Numbered from the stretch's first letter, positions 1-8,783 are shown. The stretch: DNA of 64,000 bases from CAZICM01 sp964537685 (GCA_964537685.1 CAZICM010000019.1:1-64000), one strand, 5' to 3'. The notes: a model not told the origin generated them from the letters alone. A program made the numbers and translations.

Positions 1-173
1 GCGGATTGCAATTCGAGCGTATTGAGCTCGAAGCGGACCAGCGCTTCTTGGGGCACGAGCCAGCGCAACAACCCCGCGGCGTTCTCAGGCTCGGAGAACA
101 TCGAGCGGAAAAGACTATCGTGGGGGTTCTGGTGAAAATCGTCGCTTTGCGGGGGTGTACCGCTCGATTGCAT
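1..173 (-). CDS. Rpn-family recombination-promoting nuclease/putative transposase, N-terminal part (runs off window)
   Basis: Reading leftwards from ATG 173 the frame stays open to the window edge (57 codons). An in-frame TGA lies three codons upstream, so this start is firm. The residues PHDSLFRSMFSEPENAAGLL followed by an LxP..AL..F...TLEL pattern are the typical opening of Rpn/YhgA-like PD-(D/E)XK nucleases, where PHD.LF..xF..PE.A begins the nuclease fold. The catalytic core lies outside the window, so activity cannot be judged. A decayed relative sits at 29669-30300. Identification rests on N-terminal motif recognition only. Confidence 0.72.
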   Translation of the reverse strand, partial: MQSSGTPPQSDDFHQNPHDSLFRSMFSEPENAAGLLRWLVPQEALVRFELNTLELQS

Positions 174-294
174 GAGGAATCATGCGCGAGGGAGCCTGCC
201 CGAAGACAGGGGTTGGGGGTGCGCACGGGGGTTTGGCGGCTGAGCACAATGTATTGCGCGAGCCCCCATCGATGACTGATTGATGAAATGGATT

Positions 295-1350
295 CTAGGA
301 ACTTTCACCCGCTTTGGCCAGCCGCTCTTCCACCATTAAATCGGCAACGCGGTAGGTCGGCGTATGAGAGTAGTCACTCCGTTCGGCAATTTCATAAATT
401 GTGTCGTATATTTTCATCACCCGCTCCCGCGATTTTTCAGCGTCATAACCGGTGATTTCAAGCGCTACGTTCACCAATCCACCCGCATTGATCGCATAAT
501 CGGGTGCATATAAAACACCCTTGGCGTGAAGCATGTCTCCATGCCTGGGCTCTTTAAGCTGGTTGTTGGCGGCGCCGGCGATAATGGGCGCGGCAATGCG
601 GGGAATGGTTTCATCGTTGAGCGCCGAACCCAAGGCGCAGGGCGAGAGTACATCGCAGGGCACTTCGAAAATGGCTTCGAGCGCGACAACTTCGGCCCCA
701 AATTCACGGGCCGCCCGTTCCGCTTTCAAAGGATCGATGTCGGCCACCGAGAGTTTGGCGCCTTGGGCTTTCAGCTCTTTGCATAGGTAATAGCCAACAT
801 GGCCCACGCCCTGAACGGCCACATGTGTGCCAGAAAGGCTGTCTTTGCCGAATTTTTGTTTGATGCAGGCTTCAATGCCTCGTCTCACCCCGAGCGCCGT
901 GAAGGGCGATGGATCGCCCGAGCCTCCATGGCTTTGATCGACGCCTGTGACATGGCGGGTGACGCTGCGGATGACTTCCATGTCGGGCAATCCCGTGCCG
1001 CTGTCTTCCGCGGTGATGTAGCGGCCGCGCAGGTTGTCGACGAAGCGGCCAAAGGCTCTGAAGAGCGCGGCCCTGTCGAAATGAGGCTGTTTTGGCCGAA
1101 GCAAAACAGATTTTCCGCCTCCGTGAGGAAGCCCCGCAAGCGCCGCTTTGTACGTCATTCCGCGGGCGAGTCTCAGCGCGTCCTCCAGCGCGTCTTCCTC
1201 GCGGTCGTAATGAAGGAAACGGCAGCCGCCCAGCGCAGGGCCAAGCCTTGTGTCGTGAATGGCAATAATGGCGCGAAGGCCGGTCTTGGCGTCGCGCGCG
1301 AGATGCACTTCGCCGTAGTCGTAATGGCTCATCAATGCAAAGGGATCCAT
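295..1350 (-). CDS. Leucine/branched-chain amino acid dehydrogenase (Glu/Leu/Phe/Val dehydrogenase family)
   Basis: NAD-dependent oxidative deamination of branched-chain amino acids to 2-oxoacids. The protein has 351 residues, normal for bacterial leucine dehydrogenase. The N-terminal substrate domain holds LGPALGGCRF and the catalytic segment GLPHGGGKSVL. Lys68 and Lys80 fall at the same numbers as the substrate-binding and catalytic lysines of Bacillus LeuDH. The Rossmann domain begins near residue 175 with VAVQGVGHVG, and NNQL near residue 260 is also typical. It is the last gene of a minus-strand run, 18 bases after lpxC, and so is probably co-transcribed with rseP and lpxC. Phenylalanine or valine dehydrogenase is a possible alternative specificity. 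Confidence 0.9.
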   Translation of the reverse strand: MDPFALMSHYDYGEVHLARDAKTGLRAIIAIHDTRLGPALGGCRFLHYDREEDALEDALRLARGMTYKAALAGLPHGGGKSVLLRPKQPHFDRAALFRAFGRFVDNLRGRYITAEDSGTGLPDMEVIRSVTRHVTGVDQSHGGSGDPSPFTALGVRRGIEACIKQKFGKDSLSGTHVAVQGVGHVGYYLCKELKAQGAKLSVADIDPLKAERAAREFGAEVVALEAIFEVPCDVLSPCALGSALNDETIPRIAAPIIAGAANNQLKEPRHGDMLHAKGVLYAPDYAINAGGLVNVALEITGYDAEKSRERVMKIYDTIYEIAERSDYSHTPTYRVADLMVEERLAKAGESS

Positions 1351-1368
1351 GTGCGGCCGTGGGTCATA

Positions 1369-2196
1369 TCAAACGAGGACGCCCAGTGAAAGCGCCTCGG
1401 CGATGATCGAATGCGTGGCGGTGTGGCCCGGTCGTTCGGCTTCGATATGGCCTTGGGGCGGGCCTCCGTGGAGCGCGAAATCGCCGATGCAATCCAGCAG
1501 TTTGTGGTGCACGGCTTCCTTGGGGCGGGCCGGCGGGCAGTCTTTATAAGTGCCGCTGGGTTGCGTGGGATCGAAGACGAGCACGCTCTCGAGGTCGGCG
1601 CCCAAGGCCCGGCCCGATGCGAGCAGCGCTTGATAGTCGGTCATCCAGCCAAAGGTGCGGGCCGTGGCGATTCGGCGCTGGAAATCGAGGGCATCGCCGT
1701 TCCATTCGGCTTCGTCTTCAAAGACGGGCGCGGGGAAGCGGATGCGCACCTTGATGCTTCGAATGCCCGCCGGTGCGGGATGAAATCGGTAGAGCGAGCG
1801 GCCATGGCGCAGCTCGGCATCTTTTGCGATGCGCAGGCGGGGAAGTTCGGCGTTCGCGGCCCCGATGGCTTGAAGCGCTTCGCAATACTGCGCCGCGCCT
1901 CCATCGAGCAGCGGAAGTTCATCGCTGTCGGTTTGAATCAGCACACCGCGCTGAATGGAGAGGCCGCCCAAGGCCGCAAACAGATGTTCCACCAAATCGA
2001 GACGAAGGCGTCCGCCCGCATTGCTCACACACACGGCCCGATCGGTGCGGATCACACGCAATTCTGAAAGCGAGGCCAAGACGCCCCGCTGCTCAATGCA
2101 AATCGGATCGTTTGGCGTTTCGCTGCACCGAAGCGCAACAGAAACAGCGCCGCCCCGGTGAAGGGCCTTGCCCCGAAGAAGCACGGTGCTGTGCAA
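1369..2196 (-). CDS. lpxC: UDP-3-O-acyl-N-acetylglucosamine deacetylase LpxC
   Basis: Zinc enzyme of the first committed step of lipid A synthesis in the cytoplasm. All metal and catalytic positions are visible. His71 is in VEHLFAAL. His231 and Asp235 are in HHKLLDCIGD. His258, in the GHTATHS segment, corresponds to the general-acid histidine of E. coli LpxC. The LPLLDGGA motif near residue 98 is also diagnostic. At 275 residues it is shorter than the roughly 305 of E. coli, mostly at the C-terminus. The start lies 8 bases after the rseP stop, so the two genes are likely coupled. Its presence indicates a lipopolysaccharide-bearing outer membrane. Confidence 0.93.
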   Translation of the reverse strand: MHSTVLLRGKALHRGGAVSVALRCSETPNDPICIEQRGVLASLSELRVIRTDRAVCVSNAGGRLRLDLVEHLFAALGGLSIQRGVLIQTDSDELPLLDGGAAQYCEALQAIGAANAELPRLRIAKDAELRHGRSLYRFHPAPAGIRSIKVRIRFPAPVFEDEAEWNGDALDFQRRIATARTFGWMTDYQALLASGRALGADLESVLVFDPTQPSGTYKDCPPARPKEAVHHKLLDCIGDFALHGGPPQGHIEAERPGHTATHSIIAEALSLGVLV

Positions 2197-2204
2197 GGCG
2201 ATGC

Positions 2205-3314
2205 TTATTTCGATCCGACGCCGATATCCTTGAAGATCGTCACGTAAATCATCAGCCCCATCAGCATTAAGAACCCGATGAAGTGAATCGGCGCTTCAAT
2301 CCGCGGATCGAAGCGTTTTCGCGTCGTGCCCTCATACACCAAAAACATCAGCCGGCCGCCGTCGAGCGCGGGGAAGGGCAGCAAATTAAAGGCGCCCAAA
2401 TAGGCCGACAAAATACCGAGCCACCACAAGAGCTTGGGAATGCCTATTTCCGCAGCCTTTGCCGCATCTTTCACGATGCCCACCGGGCCGCGCAGTTCGC
2501 CTTCGACCTTGCGGGTCAGCAATTGCCCGAGCCCAATCACCATCTCTTTCACCACCTCGGGCGGCATGGTCAGCGCGAGCACCGCAGCCTCTTTGGTCGA
2601 CATCGGCACATGGATTGTCTTTCCAGCGGGCTTCACGCCGATCTTTCCGCTGCCGCCTTCGTTGGCGGGCGTAACCGTCAGCGGAACGCGTTCTTCCCCG
2701 CGCTGCACAACCACCGAAATCGGCTGGCCGGGATGCGCCGAGATGATCTTCGCCATGCTGTCCCACTCCTGAACGGGAGTGCCCGCGATTTCCACGATTT
2801 TATCGTCGTCTTTGATGCCCGCGGCGGCCGCGGGACGGCCTTCGATGACCTTGATATCGGTGGTCGTCGTGTCGCGGCCTCCGACGACAAACGCGATGAA
2901 AAACAGCACGGACGCAAAGAAATAATTGGCCAGAGGGCCGGCGAAGAGCGTTCCAAAACGGGCTCCCAAACCGGCGTTGGCATAACTCGCCTTGTCTTTG
3001 GGATCGACTTCCTCAAAGGGATTCATTCCGTCGATCCTCACGTAGGCGAAGAAAGGAATCATCCCGACCTGGTACACTGTCGGCCCTTGTTTTTCCGCGT
3101 TATGGCGAAAGAGCCGCAGGCGCACCTTTCCAAGCGCCGTCGTGAACCAGTAATAGCCATCCTTGGGAATGATCTTAAAAAAGGTCGGCCCAAAGCCGAT
3201 TGAAAACGTCGTTACGCGCATCCCAAAGGCGCGGGCAGCGAGAAAATGCCCGGTTTCATGAACGATCATCAGGAGCGCGAGGCCCAGAATGGCGAGGACG
3301 ATATGTTGAGTCAT
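2205..3314 (-). CDS. rseP: RIP metalloprotease RseP (site-2 protease, M50)
   Basis: Intramembrane zinc protease that cleaves membrane-anchored anti-sigma factors and remnant signal peptides. The first membrane helix carries HETGH (residues 19-23). The third zinc ligand region, FPALDGGR, is at 314-321 before the last helices. One PDZ domain is recognisable at about 150-230, whereas E. coli RseP has two. Its length (369) matches single-PDZ bacterial forms. It leads a minus-strand run with lpxC and leucine dehydrogenase. No partner such as rseA or an ECF sigma factor is present nearby. Confidence 0.93.
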   Translation of the reverse strand: MTQHIVLAILGLALLMIVHETGHFLAARAFGMRVTTFSIGFGPTFFKIIPKDGYYWFTTALGKVRLRLFRHNAEKQGPTVYQVGMIPFFAYVRIDGMNPFEEVDPKDKASYANAGLGARFGTLFAGPLANYFFASVLFFIAFVVGGRDTTTTDIKVIEGRPAAAAGIKDDDKIVEIAGTPVQEWDSMAKIISAHPGQPISVVVQRGEERVPLTVTPANEGGSGKIGVKPAGKTIHVPMSTKEAAVLALTMPPEVVKEMVIGLGQLLTRKVEGELRGPVGIVKDAAKAAEIGIPKLLWWLGILSAYLGAFNLLPFPALDGGRLMFLVYEGTTRKRFDPRIEAPIHFIGFLMLMGLMIYVTIFKDIGVGSK

Positions 3315-3419
3315 ACCAGCGAGCGATAATAGCGGTGAGCTTGGGGATGCGCACGCTTTCCGTTAGGCCCTGCACCGGGGCAATGGGGACGTGGCGTTTG
3401 CGTTTGCGCGGATGGTATT

Positions 3420-3998
3420 TCAGCTTCCGACGAAGAACGATACGCCGACGTTCACAAAGGGAACGCCGAGCCGGAAGGTGAAGGCGACTTTATCGGAGAA
3501 GTGCCAGCGGCCGCCCACCATCACAAATAAATCCGGATCGATATTGTTGTAGAAGCCGTAGCTGCGGAGCATAAAGCCGATATCGGCAAAGGTGCTGAAT
3601 TTGTCGGTAATAAAGAAGTTCCACTGAAGGCCGACCGGGTTCCACACGAGAAAATCGTCGCGATAGCGGCAGCCCCGGCAATTGTAGTTGGTGAAATCAA
3701 TGCCGAAGGTAATGGCCACGGTATTGTTGATTTTGGGGATAAATGCTGGATCGGCCAGTTCGATGGATGCCCTAAATCCCGCGCCGAACTCGGGATCGCC
3801 AAAGGTGCGGTACGAGCGCGAATTGCTTAAGTACCGGCCATGCCAAAAGATAAAAGTGCCATGCGGTTCGAGCTCGGCGCGGTAATCCGGGTGATCGTTT
3901 GGATTTTTAATCACCGGACGCGCTTCCGCGCTCGATGCAAGGGCAAGTGTAGAAGCTGAAAGAGCGAACGCCAAAACCTTGAGCTTGCGTGTTCTCAT
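3420..3998 (-). CDS. Exported beta-strand-rich protein, probably outer membrane
   Basis: A 192-residue protein with a clear Sec signal peptide (basic MRTRKLK, hydrophobic core, cleavage after SSAEA near residue 26). The mature part is rich in Tyr, Phe, Trp and Gly with alternating strands, for example around FGAGFRASIE, AITFGIDF, WNFFI and FVNVGVSFFVGS. This is consistent with a small beta-barrel or a periplasmic beta protein. A good ribosome binding site (AGGGAAG) precedes ATG 3998. It is transcribed divergently from the protease at 4314. I recognise no named family, and the outer-membrane location is inferred. Confidence 0.6.
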   Translation of the reverse strand: MRTRKLKVLAFALSASTLALASSAEARPVIKNPNDHPDYRAELEPHGTFIFWHGRYLSNSRSYRTFGDPEFGAGFRASIELADPAFIPKINNTVAITFGIDFTNYNCRGCRYRDDFLVWNPVGLQWNFFITDKFSTFADIGFMLRSYGFYNNIDPDLFVMVGGRWHFSDKVAFTFRLGVPFVNVGVSFFVGS

Positions 3999-4313
3999 GT
4001 TTCTTCCCTATCAGTCTTGGGCTCGCTTTGGGCAAATAAATTTCAATCGCCTTTCCTGTCCGGATAGATACGATCGAATTGGACTCAATCGCAAGAATTT
4101 TTTAATCTATCCGGATTTATTGATCGGGTAGCCCGGAGAGCACGCGCATCGGCGTAGTGAAGGGCTCCATCGCCATTTGCGCAAGTGCGCTCCGGCACCT
4201 ACGATCCCCAGTCCGGCCGTTGATTTCGGGGTGATCCGCCGGTGTTTTGCAATTTCACTCCGGGCTCCACTTCACATCGCGTCGATTAAAAACGCGGGAA
4301 TTGAGAATCTTTC
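3999..4313. other. Divergent intergenic region
   Basis: This 315-base region separates the divergent genes at 3998 (minus) and 4314 (plus). It should hold both promoters. The only clear structure I see is the 11-base inverted repeat at 4059-4115. The stretch 4031-4120 is noticeably A/T-rich compared with its surroundings. No convincing small gene is visible. Confidence 0.5.
4059..4115. repeat. 11-bp perfect inverted repeat in a divergent promoter region
   Basis: TCCGGATAGAT at 4059-4069 is exactly reverse-complementary to ATCTATCCGGA at 4105-4115, with a 35-base A/T-rich spacer. The pair lies between the divergent genes. Two half-sites about 46 bases centre to centre would suit a dimeric regulator or DNA looping. 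A long-looped transcript structure is the alternative. No regulator is identified. Confidence 0.45.
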
Positions 4314-6674
4314 ATGCGACATCGAATTTCGCTTATGGCAGGGCTTTTGGGACTGGTTCTAGGCTCGGGCGAGGCCATGGCGGCCAATTTGCCGAGGCTT
4401 GTCAGCGTTTCGGGCCCCTTCGCCGCGTCCGCGTCGAATTCGCAGCAAGCGAAGGTGAATGCGGGTGGTTTAGATGCGAGTGCCCGGTCTATTTTGCTGG
4501 AGCAGGCAGGCGTTAGGATTTCTTCGCTTTCGCTCGGCGAATCAAAGACGATTTCGCTGACGGGCGGGCGCCAGATTGTCCGGGTGGCGCAGACGCATCA
4601 GGGCATTCCTGTTGTATTCGGCGGAGGCACGGTTGTATTTAGCGCCGCGAGTTCAGCGGAGCGCGCGACGTTTAAATGGATCGACGATTTGCCTTCGAGT
4701 GTCGAGCCTTCGGTTGGAGCGGCATCGGCCGCGGAAGTGGCTTCGAAGGCGACCAAGCTGCCCGCTTCTGCCGAGCAGGCAAAGCTGGTGATTTGGACGG
4801 TGGCCGATGTTTCGTTTTTGGCGTGGCTGGTGAAGCCCTCGAGCCTGCCGGGCCTGGCTTATGAGCCCATGGCCGTGGTCGATGCCAAGACGGGCGCGCT
4901 GGTCGCTCATTTCAATACGGCGAAGCATGCCATTCCCAAGGGCACCGTTTATGAAACCAATCCGGTCAAATCGCCGATGCTGATGGATGTGGAATTGCCC
5001 TTGGCCGACGGTGCGACGCAATTGAAGAACACGCTTGTCGAATCTTTTAATTGCGTCGATAAAAAAACAACGAAGCCCGTGACGTTCCCGCCTTTTGGAA
5101 CATTCCCGGTGCATGTGTGCCAGCTCGTGCATTCGGAAATGCCTGATGCAAACGGCGATTTTGTCTTTGCCGCGCAGCCCCCGGACAATGAGCCCGAAGA
5201 CCCCTTCTCCCAAGTCCAGATGTTTCACCATGTCAATCGGATTTATTCCTATATCCGTGGATTTGATCCGGCTTTTGATGCCAATCCCAGCGATAACAAT
5301 CCAATGCCGGCCATATCCAATTTGCGCGTTCCCGACTTTAACGATCCATTAACGATCGGCGATGTGAACAAGCCGCTGGTTCCTTTCCAAAATGCCTTTT
5401 TCTCGCCGGGCGATGAATTGTTTGGCCAGGTCTTTGGTACCTTTGGGCCTGCGATGTATTTCGGCCAGGGCCCCACGCGCGATTACGGTTATGACGGCGA
5501 TGTGATTTATCATGAATTCGGTCATGCCGTGATCAATGCCACGCTGGCGCTGGTGCCCACGCCTCATCTCGATAAATACGGTTTGAGCGTGTCCAACGGC
5601 GGTATGAATGAAGGCATGGCCGATTTCCTGGCGGCGGCGGTGAGCGGCGATCCGGATATGGGCGAGTACGCAGCAAAGGATATTGATGCAAATCTATCGT
5701 GGATTCGATCGCTTGCGAATCCGGACAAGGCGCCGGAGGCCATTGGAGGCGAAGTACATCAGGACGCGACATTCTTTTCGGCCTCGCTGTGGGATGTGCG
5801 TTCGACGCTTACGCCCGAGGATCAGGCGAAATTCGATTTAGCCATTTACACCGCATTGGCGGCCACGCCTGCGCCCGCCGATTTGGGTTATGAAGATTTG
5901 GCGACGATTTTTGTCGATCAAGTGACCAAAGATTTGGGCGCAACGGCGGGCGATCCATTAAAGGCTGCGTTTGAGGCGCGGGGTGTGTTGCCTGAATGCA
6001 AGCGTGTTTTGGAGTATGCGGGCAAGACGCTGACCGGTCCAAAAGAGCTTCAGAATCTGTGGTTTGCGCCGAGCTCGGCCAATTTTATGACGGGCTTGTC
6101 GGGCGACTACGCGCCGGGCATCGTGCAGGTGCATTACGCGCTTCCTGCCAATACGACAGAGGTGACAGTTACATTTGATCGGGTTCTTGTCGGAGCCAAT
6201 CCTTTAATGCAGCCCACACCCTTGGAGCCCGCGCTGCTGACGAAATTTGGTGCTGATCCGATTACCTTCGATGATTTCACGCCGGTAACGCCGGTGGCTG
6301 GAACGGAGCAGGCCGATTTAACCAATGCAGGCGATACATTTACGGCGAAGATCGTGGTGCCCGCAGGAACGACCGATTTGCATATTATGGTGGCCAATGC
6401 GGGCCAGACGGACGGGGCCTACACCAATATCAACCTGACGAGCGTGCAATCGCCTGATAATCCCGGCACAGGCGGTGCGGGCGGCGCGGGTGGAGGTGAT
6501 GGAACGGGTGGCAATCAAGTGAATCCGCCCAATCCCAATCCGACGGATGACGGCGGCTGTGGCTGTGCGGTGCCGGGTGACAGCGAAGGGCCTGCTTCGG
6601 CGCTTGCGCTGGGCGCTGTGGGTGCGGCCTTGGCGCTGCTGCGCAGGCGGCGTTCAAATTCGATCAAAAACTAA
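4314..6674 (+). CDS. Secreted thermolysin/fungalysin-like zinc metalloprotease with MYXO-CTERM-type anchor
   Basis: A 786-residue exported protease. A signal peptide ends near AMA (residue 24). A propeptide of the FTP type follows, with QTHQGIPVVFGG near residues 95-106. The catalytic helix is HEFGH at 400-404, with the third zinc ligand Glu433 in MNEGMADF. This is the gluzincin arrangement of the M4/M36 families. The C-terminus has a Gly-rich linker, GGCGCAVPG at 747-755, a hydrophobic helix and RRRR at 777-780. That is a MYXO-CTERM-like sorting signal for cell-surface anchoring in myxobacteria. Its substrate is unknown, but a role in extracellular protein degradation or predation is plausible. 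Confidence 0.85.
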   Translation: MRHRISLMAGLLGLVLGSGEAMAANLPRLVSVSGPFAASASNSQQAKVNAGGLDASARSILLEQAGVRISSLSLGESKTISLTGGRQIVRVAQTHQGIPVVFGGGTVVFSAASSAERATFKWIDDLPSSVEPSVGAASAAEVASKATKLPASAEQAKLVIWTVADVSFLAWLVKPSSLPGLAYEPMAVVDAKTGALVAHFNTAKHAIPKGTVYETNPVKSPMLMDVELPLADGATQLKNTLVESFNCVDKKTTKPVTFPPFGTFPVHVCQLVHSEMPDANGDFVFAAQPPDNEPEDPFSQVQMFHHVNRIYSYIRGFDPAFDANPSDNNPMPAISNLRVPDFNDPLTIGDVNKPLVPFQNAFFSPGDELFGQVFGTFGPAMYFGQGPTRDYGYDGDVIYHEFGHAVINATLALVPTPHLDKYGLSVSNGGMNEGMADFLAAAVSGDPDMGEYAAKDIDANLSWIRSLANPDKAPEAIGGEVHQDATFFSASLWDVRSTLTPEDQAKFDLAIYTALAATPAPADLGYEDLATIFVDQVTKDLGATAGDPLKAAFEARGVLPECKRVLEYAGKTLTGPKELQNLWFAPSSANFMTGLSGDYAPGIVQVHYALPANTTEVTVTFDRVLVGANPLMQPTPLEPALLTKFGADPITFDDFTPVTPVAGTEQADLTNAGDTFTAKIVVPAGTTDLHIMVANAGQTDGAYTNINLTSVQSPDNPGTGGAGGAGGGDGTGGNQVNPPNPNPTDDGGCGCAVPGDSEGPASALALGAVGAALALLRRRRSNSIKN

Positions 6675-6683
6675 TACAATTTA

Positions 6684-6713
6684 TTGATATAGCATTCCCA
6701 TCAAATTTATTAT
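6684..6713 (+). promoter_or_regulatory. Predicted sigma70-type promoter for rsmG
   Basis: TTGATA at 6684-6689 and TATTAT at 6708-6713 are separated by 18 bases, close to the vegetative consensus. They lie in the short A/T-rich gap after the protease gene. Transcription would start near 6720, giving a leader of roughly 55-65 bases before rsmG. This is a prediction from sequence only. Confidence 0.45.
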
Positions 6714-6774
6714 CAATTCATAAATAAAAGACCCTTCCCCGGCTGCGTTTACACGCGCGCATAAACATGCTTTT

Positions 6775-7452
6775 GTGCGCGCGATGAAGGCCAATCCGCG
6801 TCTTATTTCGCTCATAGAAACTCTTGTCTCGGCATATTCTCTTCCGGTGTCCGGGGAGAGGCTGCGCCTCGCAGAGCGTTGGCTGAATCTTCTATTGGAA
6901 TGGAATGCCAAGATCGATTTAACGGCGGCGCGATCGGATGAAGAGCTGGTGGATTTAATGCTTGCGGATAGCGCGCTGCTGTCGCGGCATATAGCTCCGG
7001 GCGCATTTCTTATGGATGTGGGAACGGGGGCGGGCGCGCCTGGGCTTGGGATTTTAATATTTCGGCCGGATATTCAAGGGATATTGGTTGAGCCGATGCA
7101 GAAGCGCGTGGCGTTTTTAAATACGGTCATAGGTGAGCTTATTACGATGGGATTTGAAGCGGGGCGGGTGAAGGTCTTGAGAGAGAGGGCGGAGAAGCTT
7201 GGGGCGCGGGAACGCGAAGGGGAGGAGACGGTGATGGTTTCGAGGGCGACGCTTTCGCCGGAGCAATGGCTGCGGGAAGGGGCGAGGCTTGGGCCGCGGG
7301 GTGGGGTGTGGGTGCTGTTGTCGCAGCAGGAGAGGCCGGAACTGGAAGGCTGGGAAGCGGTTTACGATGAGCAATACCGGTGGCCGCTGACGGGAGCGCA
7401 GAGGAGGGCGGTGAGGTATGGGCGCATGCAGCCCGAAGAAGCAGGCAGATAA
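6775..7452 (+). CDS. rsmG: 16S rRNA (guanine527-N7)-methyltransferase RsmG
   Basis: SAM-dependent methylation of G527 in 16S rRNA. The SAM-binding motif DVGTGAGAPGL lies near residues 78-88 (counting from ATG 6784). It is followed by the VEPMQKRVAFL segment that contacts the cofactor and is preceded by the NAKIDLTA region typical of GidB/RsmG. The length, about 222-225 residues, is normal. Translation may start at GTG 6775 or more likely at ATG 6784. The C-terminal half is less conserved and uses GC-rich codons such as GAG/GGG heavily. The gene is not beside parA/parB or mnmG, its common neighbours. Confidence 0.9.
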   Translation: MRAMKANPRLISLIETLVSAYSLPVSGERLRLAERWLNLLLEWNAKIDLTAARSDEELVDLMLADSALLSRHIAPGAFLMDVGTGAGAPGLGILIFRPDIQGILVEPMQKRVAFLNTVIGELITMGFEAGRVKVLRERAEKLGAREREGEETVMVSRATLSPEQWLREGARLGPRGGVWVLLSQQERPELEGWEAVYDEQYRWPLTGAQRRAVRYGRMQPEEAGR

Positions 7453-7541
7453 GTGGTGAAAGGACGAGTTTCCGGTCTTTGTAGCATAATTTCAGCGCTT
7501 CAATGAAATTTGATGGTGTGTGGTGATACGTTCTGTTAGAG

Positions 7542-8231
7542 ATGGAAAGAGAATGCGTATCAACGACAAGAGCATTTATGGCTGAGGATGCGAGGGATGC
7601 GGAGACGGCGGAGAATCAAGGTTCAGCATCGCCTGATGAGGAAGTAGCGCAAGAGAATGATGGTGAGGGCGATGTGGCGGCCACCCGTGACGCGGAACGC
7701 CTATTGTTGCTTGAAGAATACAAACTCATTCAGGGCAAGCTGGATCGTATTGGGGATTTTCGTTTTCGCGTGAAACAGTGGGCGATAACGCTGGTTTTAG
7801 GCTTGATTGTTGGAGGAGCCGCGTCGCCGAACGTTCCTGGGTACCTGATCCTCGTTGTTGGGCTTTTGTTGGCTAGTGGATTTGCCGTTGTGGAGGTTTT
7901 TTACGATCGGCAGCACAAAGTTCTTGGTGCCCGCGCCCGGCATATTGAGCGCCTGTTTGCGAAGAAAAAGGCTAGAGGGCCATCTGGATTACGATGGATC
8001 ACAACGCATGTCACGATTAGCGCGAACAGTCCTGCCCTTGCTGCGTCGGTTTTGGATGAGGACAAGCGTTACCGTCGGCGAACTCCCCGCAGGGCATGGC
8101 TGGTTTCGAGGCCCAGTCTTGTGTTCTACGGCATTCTTCTATTCATTCTGATGGGTTTCGCTTTGTGGAAGGGGATTTTTCAACAAAGCAAGTCCCGCCC
8201 TCAACGAGAAGATTTGCATCGGATTGATTAA
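7542..8231 (+). CDS. Three-helix membrane protein of accessory cassette (SLATT/RipA-like, tentative)
   Basis: 229 residues. There is an acidic disordered N-terminus (to about 60) and then a charged helix around EEYKLIQGKLDRIGDFRFR. Two adjacent membrane helices follow (about 85-120) with a long basic cytoplasmic stretch after them, then a third membrane helix near 195-215. A paired-TM unit flanked by a cytoplasmic helix resembles the SLATT/RipA class of membrane effectors found beside nucleotide-metabolising genes, but I cannot confirm a family. ATG 7578 is an alternative start. It is the first gene of a three-gene plus-strand cassette. A pore-forming effector role is inference only. Confidence 0.55.
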   Translation: MERECVSTTRAFMAEDARDAETAENQGSASPDEEVAQENDGEGDVAATRDAERLLLLEEYKLIQGKLDRIGDFRFRVKQWAITLVLGLIVGGAASPNVPGYLILVVGLLLASGFAVVEVFYDRQHKVLGARARHIERLFAKKKARGPSGLRWITTHVTISANSPALAASVLDEDKRYRRRTPRRAWLVSRPSLVFYGILLFILMGFALWKGIFQQSKSRPQREDLHRID

Positions 8232-8280
8232 ATATGCCAATAAATTGATGACGGGGTCGGACGCGAGACGTGAGCAAGTC

Positions 8281-8778
8281 ATGAGTGAAAGAAGAAAAGC
8301 TTCAAGGGTGGCAAAGCCCTCCACTACTACAAAGGCGACAAATAAGCCGGCTATCAAGCAAAAATCGTCTCGGCCCGGTGCATCTTTTTTTGATGCCAAA
8401 AAGCTTGAAAAAGCCCGCAACGCGTTGAATTCATTAGCGGGGCATGACATGTCAGAGGGCTTGTTGGAGGTAGAAGGGTGGCTGGATGGATTGGAATCGA
8501 CGCTTTCAGATTTAGCGGGATTTGGGCTTGATTATCAGCCTGGAACGCTGACCGGTTTTATTGCCCATGCGAATAAAAGGAAGGCTTCGAAGTCTCTTTT
8601 TGCGCCTATTATCGGCGCGCGAGAAGAGGTTGAAAGGCTCATTGAATACGCGAGCTGTTGCTCTTACGGTATTGTGACCATCGACGGGGATGATCTGGAG
8701 GATGCTGGGGCTTGCTTTCAAACGGTGTGGGAAGCTGTTGAGGCTGTGCTCTATAAATCTGCAAAACCCGAGGGATAA
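8281..8778 (+). CDS. Hypothetical protein, middle gene of accessory cassette
   Basis: About 165 residues from ATG 8281. Upstream starts TTG 8224 and ATG 8248 in the same frame would add up to 19, and TTG 8224 would overlap the previous stop. The N-terminus is basic and Ser/Thr-rich, and the rest looks helical. There is a Leu-rich segment near DMSEGLLEVEGWLDGLESTL and another near GAREEVERLIEYASCC. I find no catalytic motif, no membrane helix and no RX4-6H HEPN signature. It ends 5 bases before the nucleotidyltransferase gene, so the two are probably co-translated. It could be the partner of that enzyme. Family unknown. Confidence 0.5.
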   Translation: MSERRKASRVAKPSTTTKATNKPAIKQKSSRPGASFFDAKKLEKARNALNSLAGHDMSEGLLEVEGWLDGLESTLSDLAGFGLDYQPGTLTGFIAHANKRKASKSLFAPIIGAREEVERLIEYASCCSYGIVTIDGDDLEDAGACFQTVWEAVEAVLYKSAKPEG

Positions 8779-8783
8779 CGCCG

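Noticed and set aside
6..275. Plus-strand open frame at the left edge
   Set aside because: It is antisense to the Rpn-family N-terminus, has no known motif, and its composition is Arg/Gly-rich as expected of a shadow frame.
799..1389. Long plus-strand open frame over leucine dehydrogenase
   Set aside because: Fully inside a well-supported gene on the other strand, with no domain signature.
8281..8778. HEPN toxin identity for the middle cassette protein
   Set aside because: The only Arg-Asn...His candidate (RNALNSLAGH) has eight residues between Arg and His, outside the RX4-6H range, and no other HEPN pattern is visible.
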